A DNA stretch of 64,000 bases from JABDGM01 sp963738665 (GCA_963738665.1 CAVTXL010000003.1:620001-684000); one strand, 5' to 3'; shown: positions 9,545 to 20,503, numbered from the stretch's first letter. Translations and numbers: made by a program. The notes: a model not told the origin generated them from the sequence alone.

Positions 9545-10243
9545 CTACTCGTACTCTATCGAGGCCCGCTCGGCCAAATCCCACCAATCGACCTCGCGAT
9601 CGAACCCGCCGCCATGTTCGACGGCCGCCACCACTGGCGCAACGCATCGCACCGCTAGTTCATCGCGATTGCTGGCCGTGCTCGGGTCGTCGGGCCGCTG
9701 CCGCGGCGAGTTGAGCACGATGCCGGACACGCCGAGGCCGTCGCGAAACGTGCTCGCGGCGATTAGCGTCTGCAGCGTCGCGTTGATTGTGCCCAATTCG
9801 TTCGCGGCGACGACTACCAGCGGATACCCGAACTCGGCCGCCAGATCGGCGTTGTAATCCTCCTCGCTCACCGGTGACATCAATCCGCCCACCCCTTCCA
9901 CCAGCACCAAGTTGCTCGACTCGCGCCAGAACCTGAGGCCCGACCGCAGCAATTCGCGATCGATCTCGCGCCCCTCCGCCTGCGCGGCCAAATGAGGCGC
10001 CAGCGGCGCGGCATACACCTGCGGACAAACCTGCGCGAGCGTTCCCGGCCGGCCCGCCGCTTCCCACAAGACGACCGCATCGTCGGAGACTAGCCGTCCC
10101 TCGCGCAGCTCGCAACCACTCGCCGCCGGCTTGTAGACGCCGACCCGCTTGCCCGCCGCGCGTAGCGACTTGGCGATGAGCGCAGCGACATACGTCTTAC
10201 CAACGCTGGTGCCGGTCCCAGTGATGAACAATCCACGCACCAT
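9545..10243 (-). CDS. bioD: ATP-dependent dethiobiotin synthetase
   Basis: Closes the ureido ring of dethiobiotin from 7,8-diaminopelargonate, CO2 and ATP in biotin synthesis. The P-loop FITGTGTSVGKT is at the N-terminus, followed by the substrate-binding KPAASG, and EGVGGLMSPVSE in the middle is the typical magnesium/ATP-binding segment. ANELGTINATL matches the conserved 'N.LG.INH' region, with A in place of the usual H. The 232 residues fit the family. It converges with the GH57 gene with a 65-nt gap. No other bio gene is in the window. Confidence 0.92.
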   Translation of the reverse strand: MVRGLFITGTGTSVGKTYVAALIAKSLRAAGKRVGVYKPAASGCELREGRLVSDDAVVLWEAAGRPGTLAQVCPQVYAAPLAPHLAAQAEGREIDRELLRSGLRFWRESSNLVLVEGVGGLMSPVSEEDYNADLAAEFGYPLVVVAANELGTINATLQTLIAASTFRDGLGVSGIVLNSPRQRPDDPSTASNRDELAVRCVAPVVAAVEHGGGFDREVDWWDLAERASIEYE

Positions 10244-10541
10244 TCAATCGTTATAAATCAACGAAAACAGATTTCGCCACAGAGACACAGAGTGCACAGA
10301 GAAGAAACTTAGAGCGAAGATGTCAGCTATGCTTCGATCGAGCGCCAAAATATCCAGTACATCAGCTCATTCATGTCAGTCGCACACCAGATTAATGACG
10401 CGACGCAAAGATTTCCAGCAACACAAAACAGATAACCATCCTGGAGCACACCGTCATTTTGTCGGCAAATCCTCCAACCGTCTTCTCAGCGACTTCCGTG
10501 TCTCGGCGGTTGATTCCCTCTTCGGCAAGCCGAGCACGGGT
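10244..10541. other. Gap between bioD and the aroE-like gene with an ACAGAG-type low-complexity repeat
   Basis: About 300 nt without a credible gene. Positions 10272-10302 read CCACAGAGACACAGAGTGCACAGAG, a purine-rich short-period repeat like those found elsewhere in the window. Confidence 0.5.
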
Positions 10542-11393
10542 TCAAATCCCCAAAAACTCCTCCGCCGCCTCCCGCATCGCGGCCACCTCCGGGGCGTCGT
10601 CGGTCCAGGCGCGCAAAGCGGACGCGGTTTGCTCCACGTACAGGTCCAGCCCCTCGATGACCCGGCAGCCGCGCTCGGCCGCCTGACGCGTCAGCCACGT
10701 TCGCGCCGTATTGTAGGCGACGTCAGTCACGACGAGATGCGAACGTAGCGAAGTCGGATCAATCGGCAACTCGGCCTCCGGGTCTTCCGAGCTGAGCGAC
10801 GTGGCGTTGACCAGCAGCGCGATCTCGGCATCGATCGGCAGCGGCCCGCTAGGCCACGGCGCGTACTTCGCCGCCACCGGCGATTGCGATTGGATCGACT
10901 CCACAAGCCGCTGCCCGTGTGCTTCGCTTCGGTTGACAACTGCAATCGCCCCAACGCCCGCCTCCACCAAGGCCGCCGCGATCGCTCGCGCCAGTCGCCC
11001 GGCCCCGACGATCATCGCCGACACGCCCATCGGGTTTACATACGGCCGCATGAGGTCGATGAGCGCCGCCCCCTCGGTGTTGTCGCCGGTGAGCTCTTGG
11101 CCGCTGACGTTGATCGCATTCACCGAGCCACACCGCCGGGCCCGCTCGCTGAGTCCGTCCAAAAACTCGACGACCGATTCCTGAAACGGCTCGGCAACCT
11201 TCACACCGCGAAACCCCAGCGCCCGAATCCCGCGAATCGCGTCGCCAAGTTGGGCCGGCTCGACCTCGAACGTCATGAACCGCCAATCCAGCCCGCGATT
11301 GGCGAACGCCTGCTCGATCATGTAATGGGTCGGATTCCCCGCCACCGGGTTGGCAATCAGACAGCAGCGTTCAATAAGCGTGGAGCCGGACAC
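10542..11393 (-). CDS. Shikimate-dehydrogenase-like protein with altered active site
   Basis: The fold is clearly AroE-like: an N-terminal substrate domain, GSVNAI and GDNTEG blocks, the NADP-binding IVGAGRLARAIAAALVEAG loop with the NRS second motif, and C-terminal GLDLYVEQTASALRAW. The start is GTG at 11393. The substrate site departs from the family. The S-x-S pair after the first strand reads NPTHY, the N-V-T-x-P-F-K signature reads VKVAEPFQE so the catalytic Lys is Gln, and the catalytic Asp of NTDG is Glu. Canonical shikimate dehydrogenase activity is therefore doubtful. A related substrate or a regulatory/oxidoreductase role is possible. Planctomycetes often carry AroE elsewhere fused to dehydroquinase, which would leave this copy free to diverge. 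Confidence 0.75.
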   Translation of the reverse strand: MSGSTLIERCCLIANPVAGNPTHYMIEQAFANRGLDWRFMTFEVEPAQLGDAIRGIRALGFRGVKVAEPFQESVVEFLDGLSERARRCGSVNAINVSGQELTGDNTEGAALIDLMRPYVNPMGVSAMIVGAGRLARAIAAALVEAGVGAIAVVNRSEAHGQRLVESIQSQSPVAAKYAPWPSGPLPIDAEIALLVNATSLSSEDPEAELPIDPTSLRSHLVVTDVAYNTARTWLTRQAAERGCRVIEGLDLYVEQTASALRAWTDDAPEVAAMREAAEEFLGI

Positions 11394-11748
11394 GGCGAAA
11401 ACAAACGTGCGAAAAGAACGGCGGAAACGAACGTCATCACGCCAATGGACGAGCGAGCGGGATCGCCGCGCCTTGGCGAGCGATTATTTTGACAATAGGC
11501 GATCCGGAACGCAACGGCAAGCCATTGAACAACGCGGGCCGCTGCTGACCGCAACGGCAACAACACACCGCGGACGGCGTACACGAGTCTGGCGGAATCA
11601 TTGCCGGGCGGAACATTTCCGGGCATCTTTCGTGGGGAAATAGTTCTTGTCCGAAATCCTTCTGCCCAGCTTGCGATGTGCTCTCGGCGACCTCCCGTTC
11701 CACCCAATTGTTGCGGCCGTGCCGCGCCGAACGTTTTTAGGTCCGCCG
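11394..11748. other. Gap upstream of the aroE-like gene: nothing recognised
   Basis: About 355 nt. Open frames here are shadows or low-quality; no promoter or repeat stood out. Confidence 0.45.
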
Positions 11749-12497
11749 TTACCCGCCTCCTTCTCCAAATGCGATATTCCAATGATCGCGACTGAATCGT
11801 TCGGCCACGAGCTCGCTCACGCGCGTTCTGGGCCAGCCGGTGAGCGACGCGACGGCGGGAAACGCGGCCGCAACGGCTCGCGTCAGCTCGTCGCGCGTGA
11901 GGGGCAAATTCACTACAAAGTCGGCGTGAGCGCGCCGCGCGATAGGCAGGCTGGCGCGGCGGCGCGGCGAGACACGTGCTGACCAGTGACAGGTCGAAGT
12001 CGTAGAGCAGCGTGCCATGATATAGCAAATGGCTGCGCTTGGCCCGCAGACTGTTGCCAGAGAATTTGAGAGCGGCGGTCGGCGACCGGCCGCGCAGCAC
12101 AAGGTCGCTCGTACCGGCGCACGAGACATCGGCAACCAGCGGACGCAGCGCGGCGGCCAGACGCCCCAACACCCATGCGTGCGCGGGTGATGTCTCGCAG
12201 GGCTGGCCGCGATTGATAGCTCAGAACCACGGCATACATCAGGCAGCCGGGTCCGGCGACGACCGCCGCCCCGCCACTGGAGCGTCGCAGAATGGGAATT
12301 GCCAATTCGGCACAGCGCTGCGCGTGCACCTCCTCATTCACGCGCGACGAGCGGCCGACGACGACAATTGGTTGCGGCGATTCCCAGACGCGGACGAACT
12401 CCCATTCGGGGTTTTCATCCTCAGCCCAGTCGAGCAGAGCCTCGTCGAGAGCCAGGTTTTCCGCCGGCGTTGTCAGCGTAAGATCGATGCTGCGCAT
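11749..12497 (-). CDS. Lipoate-protein ligase A-like protein (BPL/LPL fold), two frameshifts
   Basis: A probable lipoate or octanoate transferase acting on lipoyl domains. Starting at MRSIDLTLTTPAENLALDEALL, the first frame carries RVWESPQPIVVVGRSSR and the RRSSGGAAVVAGPGCLMYAVV motif, the hallmark of LplA/LipM-type enzymes. The frame shifts near 12180, continuing as HAWVLGRLAAALRP then GTSDLVLRGR and KFSGNSLRAKRSHLLYHGTLL (SGN-Q/L-x-R block, usual catalytic Lys region). It shifts again near 11938 into HADFVVNLPLTRDELTRAV. Both breaks lie in GC-rich runs. The joined protein of about 250 residues has normal length. It could be a real pseudogene, but conservation across all three frames argues for sequence error. 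Confidence 0.75.
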
Positions 12498-12824
12498 CTC
12501 GGTGTTGTCGCACAGCGGCCGGCCCGGTGGCAAGATCAAGGAAGTCCTTCGGGCGCTTTGAGGATGAGGTAGCGGAGTTAACGGACGGGATAGCCTCTGT
12601 CAATTTGGTCTACTCCGTTGGCTGGCTTATGCTTTTCCTAGCGAGCCATTTCGTCTTGTCAGGGATGCATCGGCCGCTAACTGGTTGGCAATTTCAGTAC
12701 GGATTGCCCGCCAGAGGGCCTGCCCGTTGACGATGCCAGCCGCCGCATGGGAAACTGAACGGTTCTTTACTACTTGCCATTCCCGCGGCGGCGCCTCGCG
12801 CTGTGGCCATTTCGCACTCAATTG

Positions 12825-13945
12825 ATGTCCGACTCACAGTTGACTTCCAACGATCTTTCGGCTTCTGAATCGCCGCAGCGACCCCTCCAGGGAGAAGATC
12901 TGCTGCCGCCGGTCGAACCCCCTAGCGGCACGTTTATCGTGCAATTGTTCGTCGTGCCGGCGGTAATTGTGCTGTTAATCGTGGCGGTGTGGCTGGCGGT
13001 CAGTTGGCTCGTTCATCGCACGCGGCCCGACGATCTGATCAAGGGCCTGCAGGGCTCGGGCGTCGCGCGGTGGCAGCGGGCCAGCGAACTAGCCGACATC
13101 TTGCGCAACAAGCGGTATGCGGCGTTCAAGCGCGACGCCAACGCGGCCCAGACGCTGGCCGCCGTTTTGAAACGCGAAATCGAGGCCTCGGGCTCAGCCG
13201 GCGGCATGGAGGAAAAGGAGGTCATGCTGCGGTTCTTCTTGTGCCGCGCGTAGGCGAATTCGAAGTCCACGAGGGGTTGCAGGAATTACAATTGGCGGCT
13301 GAAACCAATCGCGATCCGGCCGAACAACTAGTCCGCCGCGGCGCGGTTCAAGCCATCGCGATGCGGATTTACAACTTGCGCGAGTTGGGAATGGACGTGG
13401 AGCCGGACGAGGCGGCGGCCGACGCCACACTGCTGCGGCTTTCGCAAGACCCAGATCCGATTATCCGCTCCGAGACGGCCTTCGCCATGGGCCGCATCGC
13501 CACGCCGACGTGCGTCGCGCGTTTGGAAGTTCTTGTCGATGACCCGTATGCCGACACGCGCTACAACGCGGCCGTGGCACTTGCCCACCTGGGCAATGCC
13601 AAGGGAGTGAAGACACTGGCAGAAATGCTCGAGCCGGCGCCGCTGGCGAGTGTCGAGGAGGAGCCGGAGCTGCAACTTTCGGCGCGGCTTGCGAAACGGG
13701 CGACCATCGTACACAACGCGCTCGAAGCGACGCTCACATTGGCGCAGAAGAATCCGCAGGCCGACTTAGCGCCGATTATCGATTCGCTGCGCCAGCTTGC
13801 CAGCGCAGATGAACAGACGCTGGCCGAGGCGATGATTTCCGTGGGAGCGGTGTCCGATGCCCGGCGGACTCTGGAATTGCTGGGAAAGACCACTACTGCG
13901 ACGGGCGAAGCCGAGGCGGGCGGCGTCGAAAAGTCGGTTCGCTAA
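12825..13945 (+). CDS. Membrane-anchored HEAT-repeat protein, one frameshift
   Basis: MSDSQLTSNDLS starts at 12825. An acidic N-terminus is followed by one membrane helix (FIVQLFVVPAVIVLLIVAVWLAVSWLV, about residues 38-64), then an alpha-helical repeat region. The frame breaks near 13250: LRFFLCRA should run on as LGEFEVHEGLQELQLAAE, found in the next frame. HEAT-type helices follow, for example LSQDPDPIIRSETAFAMGRI and LVDDPYADTRYNAAVALAHL. The joined length is about 370 residues. The function is unknown; HEAT proteins of this form are common in planctomycetes and probably act as scaffolds at the membrane. Confidence 0.75.
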
Positions 13946-14312
13946 CTTCTCGCTGCAAGCATCTCGACGCACGTGCCAGCGTCGCTTCTTGTAAAACTGT
14001 GCCGGTTGTGCGGCCTGCGTTAGGGAGCATGTTTAATTTTTCGCAACAACGGCCGGCGGCGCCGTTGCTTTCCGGCAACGTGTCGGCAGAGAATGATTAT
14101 GACTTGAGAAATTCTTCGCACTCGTAACTTGTTGCCGGGTGCGAGGTTGATCTTGTGATAGCGTGGAAACCGGGGAACCAGGGCGTTTGCCCGCCTGCCA
14201 TCTATCCGCCAGATTTATTAAGGGAGGATGTCGCGCGACACGGCTGTCGCTCGGTGGAGAGCGGCACGGATGCTCACAAGGGTCTCATCTTTATTGCTGA
14301 GAGCATCGGGTC

Positions 14313-15474
14313 ATGAAAAACTATCTTTGCGTGGCGCCGCCCTACTGGCGTCGAGCGTTTGTTCTTTCACTGCCTCCACGTCGCGTGCGCAGTGTTGTGA
14401 AACGGCCTATCGGCTGGTGTGCCAGACGGTGTACGAAAACCGGCAGGTCACGTGCTATCACAACGAATGCGAAACGGTTTACGAGCCGCAAGAGATCTCG
14501 CGGCAAGTGCCCGTATGGGAGACCCAGGCCCGCGAGCGGCGCTTCAAGGTGTTGCGGCCCGTGACAGAAACATCGATGCGCGAAGAGCGGTTCACCGTCA
14601 TGAAACCGGTGTGCGAGACGGTGATGCGCGACGCCAGCTACAACGTCGTCCGCAACATCACCGAGACGGCCGAGCGGGAGGAGCGCTACCTGGTTTCGCG
14701 CCCGTATGGGAAACCTCCCAGCGCGAAGAACGCTACCTCGTTCAGCGGCCCGTCTGCGAAACGGTTCAGCAGCAGCGCTGCCGCACCGTGATGCGGCCGG
14801 TGACGAGCACCTACGCGCAATACGTCGATGAAGGCGGTTACGTCGACCAGGTGTCGTGCGCTCCCGGCGCGGTCGTGCCGCAACTGGCCTACAATCCGGG
14901 CGTGCGGACGATCGACCCGCTGACCGGGCTGAATGTGCCGCTGCAACGGCCTTCCTATGCCTGGACGGCGGTCCAAGCGCCGCCGCAGCAAGTGGTCACC
15001 CGCGTCTGGCAGCCGCGCGTCGTGGCGAAGCCGGTGTCGGTCGTGCACTACGTGCCCGAGCAAGTCACCGAGACCGTACCCGTGCAAGTGACGCGGATGG
15101 TGACGGAAGAGCAAGTCCGCCAGGTGCCGGTGCAGGTTTGCAAGATCATCCAAGAAGAACAGGTCCGCAAAGTCCCCTACACGACATGTCGGCAGGTGGT
15201 CGAGCGGGTTGAGCGTCAGGTTCCCGTGCAAGTGACGCGAATGGTTGCCGAAGAGCAAGTTCGCCAGGTGCCGGTGACGACTTGCCGCGTGGTCGAGGAA
15301 GAACACGTCGAGCCCTACCAGGTGCAAGTCTGCAAGTGGGTGTGCGAAAAGCAAACCGTTCAGGTGCCGCGCGTCGTGATGAAGCAGGTGCCCGTGACGT
15401 ACACTTATCGCGTGCCGCGCACCGTGACGGTTCGCATGCCGGTCGAAGAGCCGTGTTCGGCCTGCGGCGGTTGA
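14313..15474 (+). CDS. YTV-like repeat surface protein, two frameshifts
   Basis: A secreted protein made almost wholly of short beta-type repeats of the form 'RPV-C/W-ET-x5-ER-x-V' and later 'VPVQVTRMV-x-EEQVRQVPV', rich in Val, Thr, Tyr, Arg and paired Cys. It ends in EEPCSACGG. This resembles the YTV-type cell-wall proteins described from Rhodopirellula. The likely start is ATG 14313: adding one A to the five-A run directly after it yields the clean signal peptide MKKLSLRGAALLASSV... ending before the CCET repeat start. A second break near 14704 turns RPVWETSQREERYLV into another frame; one missing G explains it. The function is probably structural, in the proteinaceous cell envelope. Confidence 0.72.
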
Positions 15475-15699
15475 TCGTAGTAGGCAGGCGCTGCTTGCCG
15501 CACGGCCGCTCGGAAATGTGTCACCCTTGGGCACCTCAGCCACACGCGCTCGGAGCGGTGCCTGCTCCAAACGCGGACCGTGCCTGTTACAGATTGCGCC
15601 CGCACCCCACGATTTCACCGCGTTGACAGGCGTCGTGCCGCGGGCGAGACTATTTCCTTCGCTCGCTTGTTCAGTTGACAGTTCCCCAACGACCAGCGG

Positions 15700-16949
15700 T
15701 TGACGGTGAAGGCTCCCCACTCGCACACGTCTGAGAGTTCGCTGGCCGGCCGGCGGGTTTCGATCGCCGGCCGCCTGGCTAGCATGTCGCGCCGCGACGC
15801 CGAAGCATTAATCCGCCAGCGCGGCGGAATGGTTGCCGAGCGAACGGATGCGGCGCACTGGGTTGTCGTCGGCGACGAAGCGGGCGACACTGGCCGCGCA
15901 GTCGCCGTTAAGGAGCGCTTCGACGAGCCGACCCGGTCTGCACTCGCCCGCGGCGACGCCGAACTGGTTTGCGAATCCGATTTCTGGAGCCGCCTGGGAC
16001 TGCTCGACGCGGACCTAAGCATCGCCCATCTATACACGCCGGCCATGCTGGCCGGACTGGTCCGCGCCCGATCACCGCGATTCGCCAGTGGCGCCGTCTG
16101 GGCGCGCTCGTGGCCAAGCGCGAGGTGCGGCGGCTACCCTACTTCGATTTTGAAGAAGTTTGCGTCGCCCGCAAGCTCGCGGCACTCCTTGCGGCCGGCT
16201 GCTCGCTGGCCACGATCAAGCGCAAATTGGGCGAGCTCGCGCGGCTGCTGCCAAACGTTTCGCGGCCGCTGGCCGACCCCGACGTAGTTGTCGATGGGCG
16301 CTGCTTGTATGTGCGGCGCGGCGACGGCCTGGCCGAGCCGAGTGGGCAATTGCTCATCGATTTTTCCGGGCCCGCCGCGGCAGCCGCGGAAGCGGCCGTT
16401 GAAGCAGATTCGATCGCCGTGCCTTTCGTGCGTATATCGTCGCCGTTGAAAAACCTTGCGCGCGGACAGCATGCCGTTCCGGCTGGCGCGAGCGAAGAAT
16501 TGCGGTCGCTGGCGGCGGAATTGGAGGAGAGCGGCCGCAGCGATCAGGCGATTGAGGTCTATCGAGCAATCTTGGTGTCGGGCGAAGACACGGCCGAAGA
16601 TCACTTCGCGCTCGCGGAGTTGCTCTACCGCGCGGGCGACTTGTCGGCGGCCCGCGAGCGCTATTACGTGGCGATTGAGCTGGATGAGGACTATGTCGAG
16701 GCGCGAGCGAACCTGGGCTGCGTGCTGGCAGAGCTGGGTGATGCGGAATTGGCCGAGGCCGCGTTTCGCGGGGCGCTGGAATGTCACCCCGATTATGCAG
16801 ACGCGCATTACCAGTTGGCGCGGTTGCTGGACGGATTGGGGCAGGCAGGCGAGGCGGCTGCCCATTGGCGGCAATTTGTTCGGCTCGCGCCGACAAGCCC
16901 CTGGTCGGATGAAGCGCAGGATCGCATCGCCGGGCTGACACACGAGTGA
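15700..16949 (+). CDS. BRCT / MerR-like HTH / TPR fusion protein, one frameshift
   Basis: Three domain types in order. A BRCT domain (SLAGRRVSIAGRLASMSRRDAEALIRQRGG...HWVVVG) spans about residues 12-85. A MerR-like winged helix (YTPAMLAGLV...ITAIRQWRRLGALV...VARKLAALLAAGCSLATIKRKLGEL) follows. Then comes a TPR region of at least three repeats (YRAILVSGEDTAEDHFALAELLYRAGDLSAARERYYVAIE and following). The frame changes near 16070 inside the HTH, where LVRA should continue as PITAIRQWRR. TTG 15700 or GTG 15706 is the start. It joins DNA-damage-type phosphopeptide recognition with DNA binding, so a regulatory role is inferred. The family recurs in planctomycetes without known function. Confidence 0.7.
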
Positions 16950-17162
16950 CCGGCCGGCCACGAGGCGCTCCCGGCTGAATCAGTCAACGTTTGGCCGGGC
17001 CGAAGTGCCCCAGTTTGGCAGCGTAGCCGCAATTGGCAGTTGCAAAACTTTGCAGAGAGCGTATTCTGCGCAGTTGCAGTGGGCCGTTTCGATGGCGTTT
17101 CGGACCGGTGACTCAGGCGGCATCGGCGGAGTTTCTCGAAGCGACCCCGGATTTCGTTCGCA

Positions 17163-18576
17163 ATGGGCGAATTGCTGTTTCCATTGAAGCGTGTCGACCC
17201 CACGAGCTGGGCCTACTTGGCCTCGCTGCTGGTGATTGCGCTGTACTTCAAGTTCAATCGCTTCTGGAGCGTGCGCAATCTCGATTTGGTCGGTCTGATC
17301 TTGTTGGCCCCGCCGCTGTTGCTGATCAATTTTGGCGTCGTTCAGCGCAGGATTCGACGAGCGTGCCTCGCTGGTCGAGCACATCGGCTACATCTGGCTG
17401 TTTGTCGTCAGCGGGCTGTTTATGTTGCGGCTCCTGCTGGACGCGACCATGGTCCGCCGGCCGCTGCTCGAGCCGAATCTGACTGCCGGCGGATTGATGT
17501 TTTTAGGCCTCTCGCTATTCGGTTTCGTTGTCACGAACATCACCGTCGGCTCGCCCGACCGGGCGAGCCTATCGGCGTCGCAGCGGGCGGCTGGTCCGCG
17601 CGACGGCGCGGCCGACGAGGAAGAGTCGAAATCGTTATTAGCCCACGGGCCCGGTTTTCCGCTGCTGTATTCGCTGCCGTATATTTCCACGCAATCGCTG
17701 TTGGAAAAAGAACGGAGCGGGCCGCCGCCCGTCGCCGATGCGGCCACCCGGCCCGCCGACGAGCGTCCGCCGGAACCACCCGGCGATTCACCCAATTCCA
17801 TCGACCCGGCACCGGTGGGAGAACAGCCGCAGGCAATTGGGCTGATGAATGTTGTGACGGCCCGTGTCGTGGCTATTGTGTCGCAACTGGCGATTATCAT
17901 CGGCATGGTGCTGATCGGCATGCGGCATTTCGACAACGTGAAAACGGGCGTCGCCGCCGCGACGTTGTATTTACTGCTTCCCTACACGGCGATGTGGGCT
18001 GGCAACAGCACACACGTGCTGCCCGGCGCGCTTTTGGTGTGGGCGGTCGTGATGTATCGCCGGCCGCTGGTGTCCGGTTCGCTCGTCGGCCTCGCTTGCG
18101 GCGCGATTTGCTTTCCGCTGTTTCTGCTGCCGCTCTGGAGCAGCTTCTATTGGCGGCGCGGTTTATGGCGGTTTCTGATTGGCACCCTCGTGATGCTGGG
18201 CCTGATGATCGCACTGCTGGCCCTTGCATCCGCCGACGTGGCCGAATTCTGGGAAAGACTGCGACAGATGTTCAACGTGCGTTTACCGCTGGCCCCGATT
18301 CCCGGCGCCATCAATGGCGCCTGGAAATTCTGGAACCCCGTCTACCGCGTGCCGATTCTGGTCGGCTTTGCCGCGCTGAGCCTGAGCCTGGCGCTGTGGC
18401 CGGCACAAAAGAATCTGGGGACGCTGCTCGCCTACTCGGCGGCCGTGATGCTCGGCACCCAGTTCTGGGACGCCCACACCGGCGGCCTGGCGATGGCTTG
18501 GTACTTGCCCCTCTTGGTGCTCACGATCTTCCGGCCGAACTTGGAAGACCGATTAGCCCAGGCCGTGGTGAAGTAG
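17163..18576 (+). CDS. Polytopic membrane protein, possible GT87/DUF2029-like glycosyltransferase, one frameshift
   Basis: About 470 residues with some ten hydrophobic helices. The first frame gives MGELLFPLKRVDPTSW and two helices up to LLLINFG; the second, entered near 17335-17350, gives FDERASLVEHIGYIWLFVVSGL and the rest. A charged, Pro-rich loop (residues ~150-205) separates two helical halves. The second half has a run LLPYTAMWAGNSTHVLPGAL then RRPLVSGSLVGLA, FPLFLLPLWSSFYWRRG, which recalls polyprenyl-phosphate-sugar-dependent glycosyltransferases of the DUF2029 type. That assignment is by resemblance only. The gene ends about 95 nt before the convergent HEAT/TPR gene. Confidence 0.6.
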
Positions 18577-18670
18577 ACACGGCGACCGGGAGAAAGCCCC
18601 CGGTGCCCACACAAGACGATTCAACAACGCAACGACGCGCCCGCACGCAGTCTCAGTCTCCCTGTCCTTC

Positions 18671-19878
18671 CTACAGGTCGCGCCGCAAGTCCACATGCCG
18701 CGCCTTCGCCTGAGCCCGCAGCCAATCGCGCCAGGCATCCTGGTCGTACTCAAAGCCGGCGATTTGCGTTAGTTGCAACAGGGCGGTGCGGACGTCCGCG
18801 TTGCGGACCTGGCGCGTCACGTACTTCGGCCCGCCGCCCATGCTCATGCCGCTGTTGCCGCCCGACATCGAGACCGACATGCTGCCGCCGTCGCTGACCT
18901 TTTCCTTGTGCGTCGTTACGAGCACATCGATCAGCGGCCCGATCGCGGCCGGATCGCGGATCAGACCCAGTGCGGTTGCCGCGCGGTTGACGAGCACGTT
19001 GTCCGAGGTTCGCAGCGCAGTCAAATAGGGCGCGGCAAGTCCGCGGCGATGCGACGCGAGCAGATAATCGAGGCACTGCCGTCGGATTTCCTCGTTGTCG
19101 TTGTAGAGCGAATAGCTGACCAGCGCGTTGACCGCCGCCGGTGAATCGAGCCGCGACAGCACTTCCAGCCACATCTGCTGCACGGCCGGATCGCTCTCGC
19201 GATTGAGCACAGCGACGATCGCTTCTGCCGCTTGCGGATCATGGATGGCCGCGATCTTTTGGCGGGCCTCTTCGGCGCGGTCCGCCCGCCGACCGGTGAG
19301 CCAGCCGCGCCACATGTTCAAGTCTTTGCGCCAATCGACTTGCGTGTCCTTGGTCTGCTTCTGCTTTTCCAACAGCTCGACCTGCTGGCGGGTCATGTAC
19401 TGCCCGTCGTATTTCACCATGCCGCGGGCGGCCATCACATCGTCGCGGGTGACCCACTGGTCGCCCTGCTTGCGGAAGCCAAGCAGCGAGCGGGCTTCGG
19501 CGTGATTGGGGTCGAGCTCGAGGATCCGCGTGAGGTGCTGCTGGGCCTCGTCGCGCAACTTGTGGCTGCGGCACCACTCGTAAAGCTTCCAGTGGGCCTC
19601 GACCGTATCGGGCGAATCCTTGGCCAGCGCTGCGTATTGCTTTTCGCCGGCCGTCGCGGCGTCGATCCGCTCGACTTGCGAGCGATCGAGCGTCATCCGA
19701 CCGGCCGACGTATCGATGACGTACTGCTTGTCGTCGCTCGCCGCGTCATTGAGCGTGCCTTCAATTCGGCCGCCGTTGGAGAGCACAACTACGTCGGCCC
19801 GCCAGCGCAATCGCCCAGCCACGCAGCCAGCAGCGTGAACGCGACCAGCGAGCAAAGGTAGGATTGGAGACGCTGCAT
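18671..19878 (-). CDS. Secreted TPR/HEAT-repeat protein, one frameshift after the signal peptide
   Basis: The mature part starts RADVVVLSNGGRIEGTLND, an SH3-like 'L.NGG.I.G' strand pair, then a TPR segment (AHWKLYEWCRSHKLRDEAQQHLTRILELDPNHAEAR), a QGDQWVTRDDVMAARGMVKYDGQ block, and HEAT repeats to the end (VLNRESDPAVQQMWLEVLSRL and similar), with a Gly/Ser/Met-rich loop near residue 335. The upstream ATG at 19878 encodes a signal peptide, MQRLQSYLCSLVAFTLLAAW, in another frame that stops at GGPT; a one-base change near 19800 fuses the two. Probably periplasmic. The function is unknown; the architecture is common in planctomycetes. Confidence 0.7.
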
Positions 19879-19993
19879 ACGAGACGGCGGGTGCCAGGTG
19901 GATGCGATGCGGGACGACATGTTCTATTATACTGGTTTCCCGGCCCGTCGGTCGCCGCGATTTTTCCCAATAATCTCAGCCGGATTCATCGCC

Positions 19994-20503
19994 ATGAGCC
20001 AATCCACCACCGAGCACCGCTGCCAGTCGCCGAAAACGGTCCGCTGCGCCGTCATTACCGTCAGCGACACACGCACGCTGGAAACCGACCGCGGCGGGCA
20101 GTTGATCGTCGAGCTGCTCACCGCGGCCGGGCACTCGATCACCGCCCGCCAGATCGTCCGAGACGAGCCGCGGTCGATCGCCCCGTTGGTCCGCAGCCTG
20201 GCGACCCCAGACGCGACCGACGCGATCCTCATCACCGGCGGCACCGGCATCGCCGCCCGCGACCAGACGTACGAAACGGTGAGCGGCCTGTTGTCCAAGA
20301 CTCTGCCCGGCTGGGGCGAACTGTTCCGCATGCTCAGCTACGCCGACATCGGCCCGGCGGCGATGCTCAGCCGCGCCGTCGGCGGCGTCCTCAACAGCGT
20401 GATCGTCCTGACGATGCCCGGCTCGGTGGCCGCCGTGCGGCTGGCGATGGAAAAACTCATCGTGCCGGAGATCGGGCATTTGGTGTTTGAGGCGCGGAAA
20501 TAG
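19994..20503 (+). CDS. moaB: Molybdopterin adenylyltransferase-type protein MoaB/MogA
   Basis: Adenylylates molybdopterin before molybdate insertion in molybdenum-cofactor synthesis. The conserved AVITVSDTRT strand is at the N-terminus, followed by ILITGGTGIAARDQT (the TGGTG substrate loop), then GWGELFRMLSYADIGPAAMLSRAVGG and VLTMPGS, all standard. ATG 19994 (MSQSTTEHRC) is preferred over the upstream in-frame ATG at 19898, because the added 32 residues are not family-like. It is divergent from the HEAT/TPR gene. Confidence 0.9.
   Translation: MSQSTTEHRCQSPKTVRCAVITVSDTRTLETDRGGQLIVELLTAAGHSITARQIVRDEPRSIAPLVRSLATPDATDAILITGGTGIAARDQTYETVSGLLSKTLPGWGELFRMLSYADIGPAAMLSRAVGGVLNSVIVLTMPGSVAAVRLAMEKLIVPEIGHLVFEARK

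Noticed and set aside
10525..10560. GGGTTCAAATCCC-like sequence resembling a tRNA T-arm
   Set aside because: It is the reverse complement of the last codons and stop of the aroE-like gene (EEFLGI), and no acceptor, D or anticodon arm can be folded around it.
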